Shown here: one piece after another, positions 52,716 to 62,538 of the stretch | Numbering within the stretch: position 1 is the first letter of the stretch | How the letters are laid out: every line of letters starts with the position of its first letter | Program-made: the position numbers and the translations under genes | Assembly: GCA_017472685.1 (NCBI GenBank) | Contig: JAFUOO010000012.1 | Location: 150,676 to 214,675 of the forward strand | Length of the DNA: 64,000 bases | Origin: Clostridia bacterium | GTDB lineage: Bacteria > Bacillota > Clostridia > UMGS1883 | Direction of reading: 5' to 3' | The notes under the pieces: generated by a model | What the model saw: the letters and a program-made list of their open reading frames with translations, nothing else | What the model was told of the DNA's origin: nothing | Database searches by the model: none

Positions 52716-53831
52716 TTAAATCAAACTGTCTGTTAAATAATCTACCGACTGTGCCTTAAAAGCTTCCAGCTTTTCTTCAACCGAACTGTAGTTCAATTCG
52801 TTCAGGTAACCGTCCCTTTCATAGTCCTCGAAGAAAAGCATTCTGTCTTCAAGACCAATCTTTGAAAGCAATGTATCAATTCTTGCATCTCTTGTGGAGG
52901 CATCCTTTGTACAGAATGAATAGAAAGGCTTCTGATACACAACTGAAAACGCAGTTCCATGGAAAGAATCTGTAACCACGAGCTTAGCATCTCTTATAAG
53001 TGCCAGAAAATCCTCCGGCGATGAATGTGTGGACATTTTCACACCATAGCTGTAAACGCGGAAGCTTGCCTGACCTGCAAACACTGTCACAACAGGAAGC
53101 CCCGTTTTTTCGGAAATGTCCTTTACAGCCTTCAGAAATCTTTCCTGGTTTTTGATTGTATACATGAAGATATAGTCGCCCTTCATGAATTTTTTCGAAG
53201 AAATAGTTTCATATTCTTCTTTCGAAATTAAGAGCGTCGGGTCTATCACCACAGGAATATGCTCTGCGTCAAGAAAGCTTTTTAACTTTTCTGAGCCGGT
53301 TTTTTCCCTGACAGATATGCACGAAAATTTGCTTAAGGCATTGAAGATATCTTCATTTACACCTCGTTCAAACATACCGTTACCCACGCTGGGAGCATAG
53401 GAAACTTTTTTAGCCTTCTCTGAATCAGGAAAAAAGTACTTTAAGCTGAAATCCTTAGTTACGTTGTTCCATATCTGGTCACTGCCTGCAACTAAAATAT
53501 CATACTGCTCGTCAAGGTTTGCCATGTTGTCATTTTCATTATATTTCTTACCGATTTTAAGATGGGTATCAAGAAACTTATCAAAGCTCTTTCTTCTCTT
53601 TGCAAAAGAAGGATAATATGCAAGGGCAGTAACGTTTCTTACTATGTTTCTGAGCGATTTTACAGGTACAAATATACTGCGTATTTTTTTTATGTTAGGC
53701 GGATAATAGTCAATCGTTTCCGCCGCGTAGTCCGGGTATAATTCTTTTATTTTAGTCTGTAAGGCATATGCCTGCATCACAGACCCGTAATTCAACGCTC
53801 TGTGAAATGTTATAATACCGACTTTTTTCAT
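52716..53831 (-). CDS. Polysaccharide pyruvyl transferase-like protein 6
   Basis: A 371-residue PF04230-type protein. It has IITFHRALNYGSVMQAYALQ, AGSDQIWNNVTKDFS, SYAPSVGNGMF and VVTDSFHGTAFSVV. It is the first pyruvyl transferase gene to be transcribed, one base after the flippase stop, and leads into FrhB-like gene 5. Confidence 0.88.
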   Translation of the reverse strand: MKKVGIITFHRALNYGSVMQAYALQTKIKELYPDYAAETIDYYPPNIKKIRSIFVPVKSLRNIVRNVTALAYYPSFAKRRKSFDKFLDTHLKIGKKYNENDNMANLDEQYDILVAGSDQIWNNVTKDFSLKYFFPDSEKAKKVSYAPSVGNGMFERGVNEDIFNALSKFSCISVREKTGSEKLKSFLDAEHIPVVIDPTLLISKEEYETISSKKFMKGDYIFMYTIKNQERFLKAVKDISEKTGLPVVTVFAGQASFRVYSYGVKMSTHSSPEDFLALIRDAKLVVTDSFHGTAFSVVYQKPFYSFCTKDASTRDARIDTLLSKIGLEDRMLFFEDYERDGYLNELNYSSVEEKLEAFKAQSVDYLTDSLI

Positions 53832-53832
53832 G

Positions 53833-55257
53833 TCAGATACCCTTTCTTGTTTTCTTTCTTAATATCATTCCTAAAATTTCACCTGCTACTGCCCTGTTGA
53901 TATAAAGACTGAAGACTGCGCCGAGAACAAAATTAACGGCAAAGCTCCACCATGTATTTACATAGTAGAAACCACATATAACAACAGCCATCAACAGACA
54001 TGCGCTTAAAAATTTAGGATTACCCTTCAGTTTTATATATTTTTTAGTCTGGTTACATCTGTAGCCTGCAATAACACACTCGGATGTAAAAGTAGCAACC
54101 GCAGCTGCATGAAGACCGATTATTTTAATTAATGCAAGATTTATAATAATATTTATAACCGCACCAACACAAGTGGAAATACCGAGCATTTTTGTGTCCT
54201 TATATGCGGTGAAAATGCCTCCGTAGAAGCCGGATATGTTTGAGAAAAACATACCGAATGCCAACAAGGGAACATAGTAGTATGCCTCTGAAAAGTTGGG
54301 ATTAATCATCAGCTTGAACGCAACAGGCATACAGGCAACAAGCATAATAACTATTGCAATCAGAATTCTCTTAAGCTTTTCATAAATAAAATTATAGAAC
54401 TTCTCTGCTTCTTCCTTGCCGTCTTTTAACGCTCTGGCTGAAGACTCTGTCCATGCTTGATAAAAGAACTGATAAAAGGTATTAATTAACGTGGGAAATT
54501 TATTGGCTATGGAATAAATTCCGTTAGCTGCCACACCTATTACATTTGTAACAATAATTCGACCTGCAAGGTCAACGATGGACCATGAAAGCTTGTTAGG
54601 CACCATGGGAATGGAATATTTCACAATACTCGTAACACCCTTTTTTGTAACCCTTGTAAAATCAAGGTAGCGCCAAAGCTTCATTTCAATTGAAAAAATT
54701 ATAAACGATAACGCGTGAGAAACTATAAAACCGAGAAACAACCCCGTTACGCCCAATCTGAAAACTGCAATCGCCAGAACATTTGTGATAAGCGTAATAA
54801 AAGTTACCGTAAAATTACATACAGCATATGCAGTCATTCTTCCCTCGCCACGGAGTATGGCGGGAATTAATGATGCAAGCACATATGTTATACCATACCC
54901 CAGAATGCAAAGAGTATAGTTATTATTTGTTGCTGTCAGAAACACTCCACCGACAACACAAAAAACTGTCAATCCTGTCAGCGTAATCACAAAAGTTTCC
55001 GAAATAATTCTTTTTCTGTCATCAGCACCTTTTGCGTCTATCAGAAATCTGAACATAGATTCCGAAACAAGAAGCGTTACCAATGGAATAACAAAGGTCA
55101 TTATTGACAGGATATAATCATATGTACCGTACTCTTCCTGCGAAAGAATTCCTGTATACAGCGGCAAAAGAAAGAACGATACAAGCTTTGTGCTTAAGCT
55201 TCCTATTGCTATAATGCCGGTGTTCTTGATTAATCTCTTTGATTCATTGTTTGCCAT
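53833..55257 (-). CDS. Polysaccharide flippase (Wzx), copy 2
   Basis: A MOP-superfamily flippase of 474 residues with about 14 helices. The start KRLIKNTGIIAIGSLSTKLVSFFLLPLYTGILS (here read in parts) and SQEEYGTYDYI are typical of the RfbX/Cps19J-like branch, different from the WzxC-like copy at 23199. ATG 55257 follows AAAAGGGATG and comes 4 nt after the polymerase stop; an upstream TTG is rejected. With the neighbouring Wzy it forms one complete export-polymerisation pair. Confidence 0.9.
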   Translation of the reverse strand: MANNESKRLIKNTGIIAIGSLSTKLVSFFLLPLYTGILSQEEYGTYDYILSIMTFVIPLVTLLVSESMFRFLIDAKGADDRKRIISETFVITLTGLTVFCVVGGVFLTATNNNYTLCILGYGITYVLASLIPAILRGEGRMTAYAVCNFTVTFITLITNVLAIAVFRLGVTGLFLGFIVSHALSFIIFSIEMKLWRYLDFTRVTKKGVTSIVKYSIPMVPNKLSWSIVDLAGRIIVTNVIGVAANGIYSIANKFPTLINTFYQFFYQAWTESSARALKDGKEEAEKFYNFIYEKLKRILIAIVIMLVACMPVAFKLMINPNFSEAYYYVPLLAFGMFFSNISGFYGGIFTAYKDTKMLGISTCVGAVINIIINLALIKIIGLHAAAVATFTSECVIAGYRCNQTKKYIKLKGNPKFLSACLLMAVVICGFYYVNTWWSFAVNFVLGAVFSLYINRAVAGEILGMILRKKTRKGI

Positions 55258-55261
55258 TCTT

Positions 55262-56512
55262 TCATCCCTTTTCTGTAATATTCCCAGAGTCATTATATTG
55301 TCCTAAAAACAACAGTAGGAACATAACCCAATAAATATACGAATATGGACTATACGGAGCAACAAAGCTACTCTCAGAAAATGCAATGAATATCATTACT
55401 ATGTATAATACGATATAACTGTTTTTCAGTGTACTGGTAGCTTCAAAGCAGTAAATCCTGATAGCTCTTGTCAGCATAATAATCATGGAAATAAGTATCA
55501 GCGCCAATCCTGTAAATCCCGTTGCACAAAGTATGTAAAGATAGTAACAGTCTATAGGGCGTGTCGCTAATCCAAAACCCTGTGTTAAAAACGTTGAAAA
55601 CGGTGTATACCCAAAGCCTGTTGCTTGATTTGCGGAAGCAAGAAACAGATCCAGGTTAATAGCAAGATTTTCCGATCTTGAATCAGCATTAAAAAACACG
55701 AAATATGCATAGAACAACAGTAAAACCGCGGCAAAAATGAAATAAATTTTCCAGTCAATATTCTTAAAATTCAGCTTAAAGAGGCATTCTTTGTCCAAAA
55801 TTGAAGTAAGCACAAAAAAAATTGCGGCAGACAAAAGTGCGCCTCTTGTCTGGGTTGAAACCATCACAAGCACAGATACAACTCCACTGAAGAACACATA
55901 AACCTCAAAGAAAGTCCATTCTTTTGAAAACAGCTTCTTGTTATTGAAGCATTCACGCCACACCATAAGAGATAAAATAAATGCTGCCAATGCAATATAT
56001 GCAGCTCTGTTTGTAGCAGACAAACCGAAGGTAAACCTTATTCGATTTATGCCTGCACCAAACAGTGTTGGCAAAAACTTAACCGGTGCAATGCCGTTGA
56101 AGTTTGTTATATAACAATAGTTTACAAACAGCGTGGTTGCAATCTGTGAAAAAATAAGGAACTGTTTGTCCAATCGATTCTTCCACACATACTGAGCTGT
56201 AAAAATCACAAAACCCCAGAAAAGAATAAGGTCGATTGTGTTATCCTCAATAATATCACTGAGAGAATCCGGTGCGAGCATAAACCCGAATATTACGGTA
56301 TGTGCAATGAAGCATCCGAGTATCAGCAACATAAACTTGTTAAATAAAAGTTCTTTGTGCTTTGCGACAACAAAAATGCCCATAAAGAATACATAAGCAT
56401 ATCTTATGTAGTTGACAATCGGATTTACCGTCTTTACAAACATGAACATCGAAAGCAGAGTTACTGCATATATCAACATTATGGAGTTGTTTTTCAAGAA
56501 TTTTGTTATCAT
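55262..56512 (-). CDS. O-antigen polymerase-like protein (Wzy), copy 2
   Basis: An integral membrane protein of 416 residues with about 11-12 helices. A QTRGALLSAAIFF segment near 220 and a large loop with NQATGFGYTPFSTFLTQGFG near 290-310 place it in the O-antigen polymerase group. There is little similarity by eye to the copy at 25770. It polymerises lipid-linked repeats, presumably those exported by the flippase encoded next. Confidence 0.82.
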   Translation of the reverse strand: MITKFLKNNSIMLIYAVTLLSMFMFVKTVNPIVNYIRYAYVFFMGIFVVAKHKELLFNKFMLLILGCFIAHTVIFGFMLAPDSLSDIIEDNTIDLILFWGFVIFTAQYVWKNRLDKQFLIFSQIATTLFVNYCYITNFNGIAPVKFLPTLFGAGINRIRFTFGLSATNRAAYIALAAFILSLMVWRECFNNKKLFSKEWTFFEVYVFFSGVVSVLVMVSTQTRGALLSAAIFFVLTSILDKECLFKLNFKNIDWKIYFIFAAVLLLFYAYFVFFNADSRSENLAINLDLFLASANQATGFGYTPFSTFLTQGFGLATRPIDCYYLYILCATGFTGLALILISMIIMLTRAIRIYCFEATSTLKNSYIVLYIVMIFIAFSESSFVAPYSPYSYIYWVMFLLLFLGQYNDSGNITEKG

Positions 56513-56549
56513 TTTAAATCTCCTGTTGGTTAGATTACTGTCATATTAT

Positions 56550-57542
56550 TTAACTCCATCCCTTGCCTACAGCAAAGGGCATAACCTTTGAAAATATTAT
56601 ACAGGGAAAATATAATATTAAGGCTTCGGCTATAACAAACGCTACAGGTGTTACAAAATTAAAGTTTTCAAGAAAACCCATCATATTGATTTTTTCAAAA
56701 ACCAGTAATAAAACTGCCTGCAGCTTTCCGTGGAAAGCGAAATAAAACAAGGTGTTTCTGCCAACAAACTGGACAAATTTAAACTGCGTCGTAACTACAG
56801 ACAGTATCAGTATAAGTGCTACGCCGACACTGTTTGTGAGTAAGTACAACAAAGGATTATCATCTACCTGCTCAAAACCGAGATAATTATGTCCACAATA
56901 GCAAGAGAGCACCAAGACAAGAACATATACCAATACAACACAAAGAATAATCGTTGCTTTTTTCTTTGTTTGAAGGTCGTGAAGCCTCTCTATCTTCCCC
57001 TTTAAAAGATATCCGATGCCTAACCAGAAGCATCCTATACCAATAAAATTAACATGCCAGGGCAGGCGCACACCTTTCGTAGCGACAGAAAAAATTATGT
57101 TTATAATCGCTAAAACACTTATTGTTATCATTAATTTCTTTCTATTGTTTCCACAGTATTTTGCGACAGGATAAAACGCTATACAAAAAACAAACATTGC
57201 TGCAATAAACCATAGATGTGTGGTGCCAATCTGTACACATAACCCTTTAAACTCAGACAATACATTTGTTTCGCCCGGATTTAATACCAGAGAAATCAAA
57301 ATATTAAAAGCATCAAGAATAAAGAGCGGAAGCACCAATGTTTTGAGTTTATTTATAACAAAAGCTTTAAAATCCCTTTTAACGCTGAATGTAAGTCCCG
57401 CCGAAACAAAAAACGCAGTCAAAAAAAACGGAGCGTAAAAGGTTCTGTAAACTCCCGGCACAAAACTGAGATGATGTAACATCACCACAAGCATACAATA
57501 ACCTTTTAACATATCAATCCATGATACACGTTTTTTCATCAT
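56550..57542 (-). CDS. Membrane acyltransferase 3 type, copy 2
   Basis: A 330-residue Acyl_transf_3 membrane protein with about ten helices. It shows WIDMLKGYCMLVVMLHHLSF with the active-site His pair, FFLTAFFVSAGLTFS, THLWFIAAMFVFC and FYFAFHGKLQAVLL. It resembles WecH-type O-acetyltransferases. It follows a GT4 gene after 14 nt. Confidence 0.87.
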   Translation of the reverse strand: MMKKRVSWIDMLKGYCMLVVMLHHLSFVPGVYRTFYAPFFLTAFFVSAGLTFSVKRDFKAFVINKLKTLVLPLFILDAFNILISLVLNPGETNVLSEFKGLCVQIGTTHLWFIAAMFVFCIAFYPVAKYCGNNRKKLMITISVLAIINIIFSVATKGVRLPWHVNFIGIGCFWLGIGYLLKGKIERLHDLQTKKKATIILCVVLVYVLVLVLSCYCGHNYLGFEQVDDNPLLYLLTNSVGVALILILSVVTTQFKFVQFVGRNTLFYFAFHGKLQAVLLLVFEKINMMGFLENFNFVTPVAFVIAEALILYFPCIIFSKVMPFAVGKGWS

Positions 57543-57556
57543 ACTCAGTTCTCCAT

Positions 57557-58792
57557 CTATTTTTCAACGCTCAGTACACCGCTGTACTCTGTTTCAATCC
57601 TCTTTAAATACATAGCGGCATCAAACGTACTCTCTGCTTTTTCCAAGGAACGAATACCCATTTGCACAAGCTCGTCCCTGCTTGAATTAGAAAGCTTTAC
57701 AATTGCCTCCGAAAGACTATCAGTATCGAAGGGCTTTACAACATATCCATTAATACCGTCTTCAACCATTTCAGGCAATCCGCCTAAATCGGACACGATA
57801 ACAGGCTTGCCTACTGCCATAGCTTCCATGATTGAATAAGGTCCGTTCTCGTACCACTCGCTGGGCAAAACAACACACAAGCTCTCTTTCACAAGAGTTT
57901 TCAGCTCATCACCGCTCTTAAAGCCCAGAAGCTTTACTTTATCAGAAAGATTGTGTTCATCGATATATTTTTCAAGCTGCTCTTTTATCGGACCTGTACC
58001 AACGTAATAAAGCGGCTTATCAGCATTTGCTTTTTCATAAGCCTTTAAAAGTGTCATTGTTCCCTTTTCATGGCTTAATCTGCCAAAATAAAGAATGTAA
58101 CTGCCTATCTCGCTCACAGAATACTCCGTACCCTCAGGCAAGAAGTTTGCCATATGTATAACAGGGCATTTCATTACGCCTGCTTCGTCAATCTTCTTTT
58201 TGTAAAAAGCTGACGGAGTAATTACCAAATCAATTTTTTCGTATGTTTTCTTAAACTTATATACATATGCCTCCATTGTTGCCAAGAGGCTCTTCAATTT
58301 CGAGTTTTTCATGCAGCCTGACTTAAAGCAATTCACATATTTACCACCTAAACATTTCTCACAGATTTTGCCATTATCCATCATCTGGTAGTTGGGACAA
58401 ACACTCTTTAAATCGTGAGCGGTGTAAACAATCGGAATTTTATGCTTTTTTGCAACATCAACAATCGAACCTGTCAGTTGGCTCTGGAAAATATTCAAAT
58501 GTATAATATCGGGTTTTTCAGCTGTTAAAAGCTTGTCAAATTTCGCTTTTGCTTCAAAAGAGTAGAGCATTTTGAGCGAAGCTTTCACAAGTCCTAACTT
58601 TCCCATGGGTGCATTGAAATCCACATTTTCAACAAAGAACTTTTCCTGTTCACAGGGAACGTTCTTTTCATCCTTCATCGAAAAGTATATTACTTCGTGA
58701 CCTGCTTTTTTCAGCATTTCTCCAAGCCCAAAATAATATGTTTCACTGCCGCCTTTCACATTATGAAATTTATTAACCAACAGGATTTTCAT
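57557..58792 (-). CDS. GT4-family glycosyltransferase 3
   Basis: A GT-B glycosyltransferase of 411 residues: NKFHNVKGGSETYYFGLGEML is the acceptor loop (read in two parts), VYTAHDLKSVCPN follows, and the C-terminal domain has YFGRLSHEKGTMTLLKAYE and the E-x7-E in YENGPYSIMEAMAVGKP. A cluster CEKCLGGKYVNCFKSGC near 145-160 could bind a metal and is common in one GT4 subgroup. The donor sugar is unknown. Confidence 0.9.
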   Translation of the reverse strand: MKILLVNKFHNVKGGSETYYFGLGEMLKKAGHEVIYFSMKDEKNVPCEQEKFFVENVDFNAPMGKLGLVKASLKMLYSFEAKAKFDKLLTAEKPDIIHLNIFQSQLTGSIVDVAKKHKIPIVYTAHDLKSVCPNYQMMDNGKICEKCLGGKYVNCFKSGCMKNSKLKSLLATMEAYVYKFKKTYEKIDLVITPSAFYKKKIDEAGVMKCPVIHMANFLPEGTEYSVSEIGSYILYFGRLSHEKGTMTLLKAYEKANADKPLYYVGTGPIKEQLEKYIDEHNLSDKVKLLGFKSGDELKTLVKESLCVVLPSEWYENGPYSIMEAMAVGKPVIVSDLGGLPEMVEDGINGYVVKPFDTDSLSEAIVKLSNSSRDELVQMGIRSLEKAESTFDAAMYLKRIETEYSGVLSVEK

Positions 58793-58811
58793 GATTTCAG
58801 CCTCTTATAAT

Positions 58812-60017
58812 TTAGTAATTCAAAAACACTTTTTCATATTCAGCAACGATATATTCCCAGCTGTACCAATCAGCAATTCTCTTTCTTGCAAGAGCTGCCA
58901 GAGCTTCAATTTCGCTTTGCGGCAGTTTGTCCGCTTTATTGATAAGCGCCGCCAAATCACCTTCAGCCTTGCTCCAATACAAAGCTCCGTCCTCGCCCAC
59001 CTCACGGTTGAAACCCACATCCAGAAGGAGATTAAGGTTTGTTGTTGCCAAAGCTTCCAGAAGTGAAGGATTGGTGCCGCCAACCTCATGCCCATGGAAA
59101 TATGCAAATGCATCTTCGCGAATTTTCTTTAAAAGCTCCTGGTCGTACACAGTGCCGACAAATTTAATCCTGGGGTCGCTTTCAAAGTTGGTGGTCATGC
59201 GAAGCTTTTCGTAAAACGGATTGCCGTTATTATTTGTAATAATTACAAAATCCTTATCTGTATCAGATGCCATAAACTCCTTGATCATCGTTTCGTAATT
59301 ATTTTCGGGAACGAAGCGTCCGACTACAAGATAATATTCGCCGGGTGTTACATCTTTTTCCTTGTACCAGTTAACAACTTTCTCATCAAAAGAGTGGAGT
59401 GTGGATTTTGTTGTGTCTGCACCATAGGCAACAAATGTTGTCTTAGGCTCAAATACTGCATAGTCCGATTGAATATATTTCTCAATATTCACACTGTCGC
59501 AAATAATATAGTCGCTGTTTTTAACCATCATCTTTTCGGACAATTTCCAGTATTTCCGCACAGCAGGCGACCATTTTTCGCGCATCCATTCGTGTCCGTC
59601 AGGGTTAAGATACACCTTGCCCCCAAGCTTATGTATTTTGTTTTTATAATAAGCCATAAAAGGACCTATCCTGCATGCTAAGATATACACAACGGGATTG
59701 TCGATTTTGTTTTCTTTTATGTATTTGCAACAGTATTTAAGTGCTGCAACATCATAGTATATTGCAGATGCGGGTCCAATATTAGGAACATTAATTTTAA
59801 AACAGTGGGCATTATGATATTCAAACTCATAATCACTGATTTTAACCGCACCCTCAAGCTTCGATTCATCCATTGAGCCGTCACCGTTAGCTTTACATGC
59901 CACATGATATTTTATATTTTCATTATTCTGATGATATTCTGTCAGTTTATTGACAAAAGTCTCATAACCGCCGTATGCGCCCATGGACTTAGAGCCAACA
60001 ATAAATACGTGTTGCAT
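58812..60017 (-). CDS. Rhamnosyltransferase-like GT (DUF1972 plus GT4)
   Basis: A 401-residue glycosyltransferase with an N-terminal DUF1972 domain (FIVGSKSMGAYGGYETFVNKL) and a GT4 C-terminal domain (YYLVVGRFVPENNYETMIKEF, FHGHEVGGTNPSLLEAL). This architecture is that of Cps2T and related beta-1,4-rhamnosyltransferases. The gene lies immediately downstream of the four dTDP-rhamnose genes, which supports transfer of L-rhamnose. ATG 60017 has GGAG at 8-nt spacing. Confidence 0.87.
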   Translation of the reverse strand: MQHVFIVGSKSMGAYGGYETFVNKLTEYHQNNENIKYHVACKANGDGSMDESKLEGAVKISDYEFEYHNAHCFKINVPNIGPASAIYYDVAALKYCCKYIKENKIDNPVVYILACRIGPFMAYYKNKIHKLGGKVYLNPDGHEWMREKWSPAVRKYWKLSEKMMVKNSDYIICDSVNIEKYIQSDYAVFEPKTTFVAYGADTTKSTLHSFDEKVVNWYKEKDVTPGEYYLVVGRFVPENNYETMIKEFMASDTDKDFVIITNNNGNPFYEKLRMTTNFESDPRIKFVGTVYDQELLKKIREDAFAYFHGHEVGGTNPSLLEALATTNLNLLLDVGFNREVGEDGALYWSKAEGDLAALINKADKLPQSEIEALAALARKRIADWYSWEYIVAEYEKVFLNY

Positions 60018-60041
60018 ATATAACACTCCAATTTAATCATT

Positions 60042-60644
60042 TTAGAACTTAAAAGTATCTTTAAGACCCAGCCATTTCTGATCTTTATCGCTTAAATTAA
60101 GCTTTGTTCCGTCAGACAGGGTGTAACCGTCGCCCGATGCACTGCCTTTATATTCGCCAAGCAAATCAGGCCATTCGATTCCGATTTCAGGGTCGTTCCA
60201 TGCAAGACCGCCCTCGTCTCCGGGATGGTAGAAATCTGTTACCTTATAGCAGAATTCAGCCTCGTCGCTTAAAACCAGAAATCCGTGAGCAAAGCCTTCG
60301 GAAATATAAAACTGTTTCTTATTTTCTGCAGTCAGCTCAACCCCGTACCATTGTCCGTAGGTCTTACTGTCACTTCGAAGGTCAACGGCAACATCAAACA
60401 CGCTTCCGCGAATTACTCTTACGAGTTTTCCCTGAGGGAATTCCTTCTGGAAATGAAGCCCGCGGAGAACGCCCTTAGTGCTCATGCTCTGGTTATCCTG
60501 CACAAAAACCATGTCAAGACCTGCTTCCGTCATATCACGCTGAGAATATGTTTCCATAAAATAGCCTCTGGAATCGCCGTGAACTGCAGGTTCAATTATG
60601 AAAAGCCCCTCAATAGGGCATTTTGTAACCTTAATCTGTCCCAT
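60042..60644 (-). CDS. rfbC: dTDP-4-dehydrorhamnose 3,5-epimerase
   Basis: Third step of dTDP-L-rhamnose synthesis: double epimerisation of the 4-keto sugar. The 200-residue cupin-fold protein has DSRGYFMETY near 24-33, the catalytic His64 in GVLRGLHFQ and the YISEGFAHGF segment near 112. It ends with a normal C-terminus and lies one base from rfbD. Confidence 0.96.
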   Translation of the reverse strand: MGQIKVTKCPIEGLFIIEPAVHGDSRGYFMETYSQRDMTEAGLDMVFVQDNQSMSTKGVLRGLHFQKEFPQGKLVRVIRGSVFDVAVDLRSDSKTYGQWYGVELTAENKKQFYISEGFAHGFLVLSDEAEFCYKVTDFYHPGDEGGLAWNDPEIGIEWPDLLGEYKGSASGDGYTLSDGTKLNLSDKDQKWLGLKDTFKF

Positions 60645-61498
60645 TAATATTCAATCTCCTTTAAGTATCTTTCCAAAGCATCCTGCCAGGTCGGCAAAGG
60701 AACAAAACCGTTTTCAATAAGCTTGGATTTATCCAATCTACTGTTAAAAGGTCTCGCGGCTTTAGAAAGACCGTATTCTTCTGTAGTAACAGGAACAACC
60801 TTTGTGTCATAGCCTGCCTGTTTAAAAATTTCACAGGTAAAATCATACCAGGAAATATATCCGCCTTCATTTGTTGCATGATAATAACCATATTTTTCGG
60901 TTTCTACCATATCAACCAGAAGTCTGGATAAATCCAAAGTATATGTAGGTGTACCAACCTGGTCAGATACAACTCTTACCGTATCAAACTTTTTACCTAC
61001 GTTAAGCATTGTTTTTATAAAGTTCTTACCATTAACGCCGAACACCCATGCTATGCGGACAATGAAATACTTGTCCAGTGTTTCGCTGACAGCCAATTCA
61101 CCTTCAAGCTTTGTCTGTCCGTACACGTTAAGCGGTTTATAATCCTTACAGTCTGCCGTCCAAGGCTCTGTGCCCTGACCGTCAAAAACGTAGTCTGTTG
61201 ATATATAAATCATTTTGCAGTTGAGCTTTTTGCAGATATCGGCAATATTCTTAGTGCCTTCAGCATTAACCTTGCGACAAACATCAATATTGTCTTCAGC
61301 TGCATCAACTGCTGTCCACGCCGCACAGTGAATGACTGCATCGGGCACAGCCTCGCTGATTACACGGTTTACACTTTCAGTATTTGTGATGTCCATTTCT
61401 TCAATGTCTACACCAATGGCAACATGCCCACGCTTTTCAAGTTCGTTTACAACATCAAATCCGAGCTGTCCTTTCACGCCTGTTACTAAAACTTTCAT
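60644..61498 (-). CDS. rfbD: dTDP-4-dehydrorhamnose reductase
   Basis: Last step of dTDP-L-rhamnose synthesis. The short-chain dehydrogenase of 284 residues has the NAD(P) motif VTGVKGQLGFDVV (5-17), AAWTAVDAAEDN, STDYVFDG and the Tyr-Lys pair in YGQTKLEGE near 128-136. It overlaps rfbC by one base and follows rfbB after 2 nt. Confidence 0.96.
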   Translation of the reverse strand: MKVLVTGVKGQLGFDVVNELEKRGHVAIGVDIEEMDITNTESVNRVISEAVPDAVIHCAAWTAVDAAEDNIDVCRKVNAEGTKNIADICKKLNCKMIYISTDYVFDGQGTEPWTADCKDYKPLNVYGQTKLEGELAVSETLDKYFIVRIAWVFGVNGKNFIKTMLNVGKKFDTVRVVSDQVGTPTYTLDLSRLLVDMVETEKYGYYHATNEGGYISWYDFTCEIFKQAGYDTKVVPVTTEEYGLSKAARPFNSRLDKSKLIENGFVPLPTWQDALERYLKEIEY

Positions 61499-61500
61499 GT

Positions 61501-62520
61501 TTATCTGTCTCCATACATTTTATCGTAATAGTTCTGATATTCTCCTGAAATAATTTCTTCCCACCATTCCTTATTGTCGAGATACCACTGAATTGTCTTC
61601 TGGATACCGTCTTTAAACATTGTCTCGGGAAGCCAACCAAGTTCATTGTGAATCTTTGTGGGGTCTATAGCATAGCGCATATCGTGACCTTTACGGTCTG
61701 TTACGTATGTGATAAGGCTTTCGGGTTTGTCAAGAGCCTTACAGATAATCTTAACGATGTCAATATTTTTCATTTCATTGTGACCGCCAATGTTATAAAC
61801 CTCACCTACTCTACCCTTATGGATGATAAGGTCAATTGCCTTACAGTGGTCTTCAACGTAGAGCCAGTCACGTACATTCAAGCCTTCACCATACACAGGA
61901 AGAGGCTTATCGTTAAGTGCATTTGCAATCATGAGAGGGATAAGCTTTTCCGGGAAATGGTAGGGACCGTAGTTGTTGGAGCAACGAGAAATTGTCACGG
62001 GAAGACCGTATGTTCTGTGATAAGCCAACACAAGAAGGTCTGCACCTGCCTTGCTGGAAGAGTAAGGCGAGGAGGTGTGAATTGGTGTTTCTTCTGTGAA
62101 GAACAAATCAGGTCTGTCCAAGGGAAGGTCGCCGTAAACTTCGTCTGTAGAAACCTGATGGTATCTCTTGATACCATACTTACGGCAAGCGTCCATCAGC
62201 ACTGCTGTACCCTTGATATTTGTTTCAAGGAAAATGTCGGGGTTTTCAATAGAACGGTCAACATGACTTTCTGCCGCAAAGTTTACAACCATATCGGGCT
62301 TTTCTTCTTCAAAAAGCTTGTAAACAGCTTCTCGGTCGCAGATATCAGCTTTCACAAATCTGAAATTAGGGTTATCCATAACACTCTTAAGCGTGGAAAG
62401 ATTACCTGCATATGTAAGTTTATCAAGACAAATTATTCTGTAGTCAGGATATTTCTTAAGCATATGAAAAACAAAGTTCGAACCGATAAATCCTGCGCCG
62501 CCTGTCACAATAATATTCAT
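61501..62520 (-). CDS. rfbB: dTDP-glucose 4,6-dehydratase
   Basis: Second step of dTDP-L-rhamnose synthesis. The 339-residue extended short-chain dehydrogenase has VTGGAGFIGSNFV (5-17), NFAAESHVDRSIENP, STDEVYGDL and YSSSKAGADLL, followed by RCSNNYGPYHFPEKLIP, all diagnostic of RfbB/RmlB. Confidence 0.97.
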   Translation of the reverse strand: MNIIVTGGAGFIGSNFVFHMLKKYPDYRIICLDKLTYAGNLSTLKSVMDNPNFRFVKADICDREAVYKLFEEEKPDMVVNFAAESHVDRSIENPDIFLETNIKGTAVLMDACRKYGIKRYHQVSTDEVYGDLPLDRPDLFFTEETPIHTSSPYSSSKAGADLLVLAYHRTYGLPVTISRCSNNYGPYHFPEKLIPLMIANALNDKPLPVYGEGLNVRDWLYVEDHCKAIDLIIHKGRVGEVYNIGGHNEMKNIDIVKIICKALDKPESLITYVTDRKGHDMRYAIDPTKIHNELGWLPETMFKDGIQKTIQWYLDNKEWWEEIISGEYQNYYDKMYGDR

Positions 62521-62538
62521 AATAAAATCCTCCTTGTA

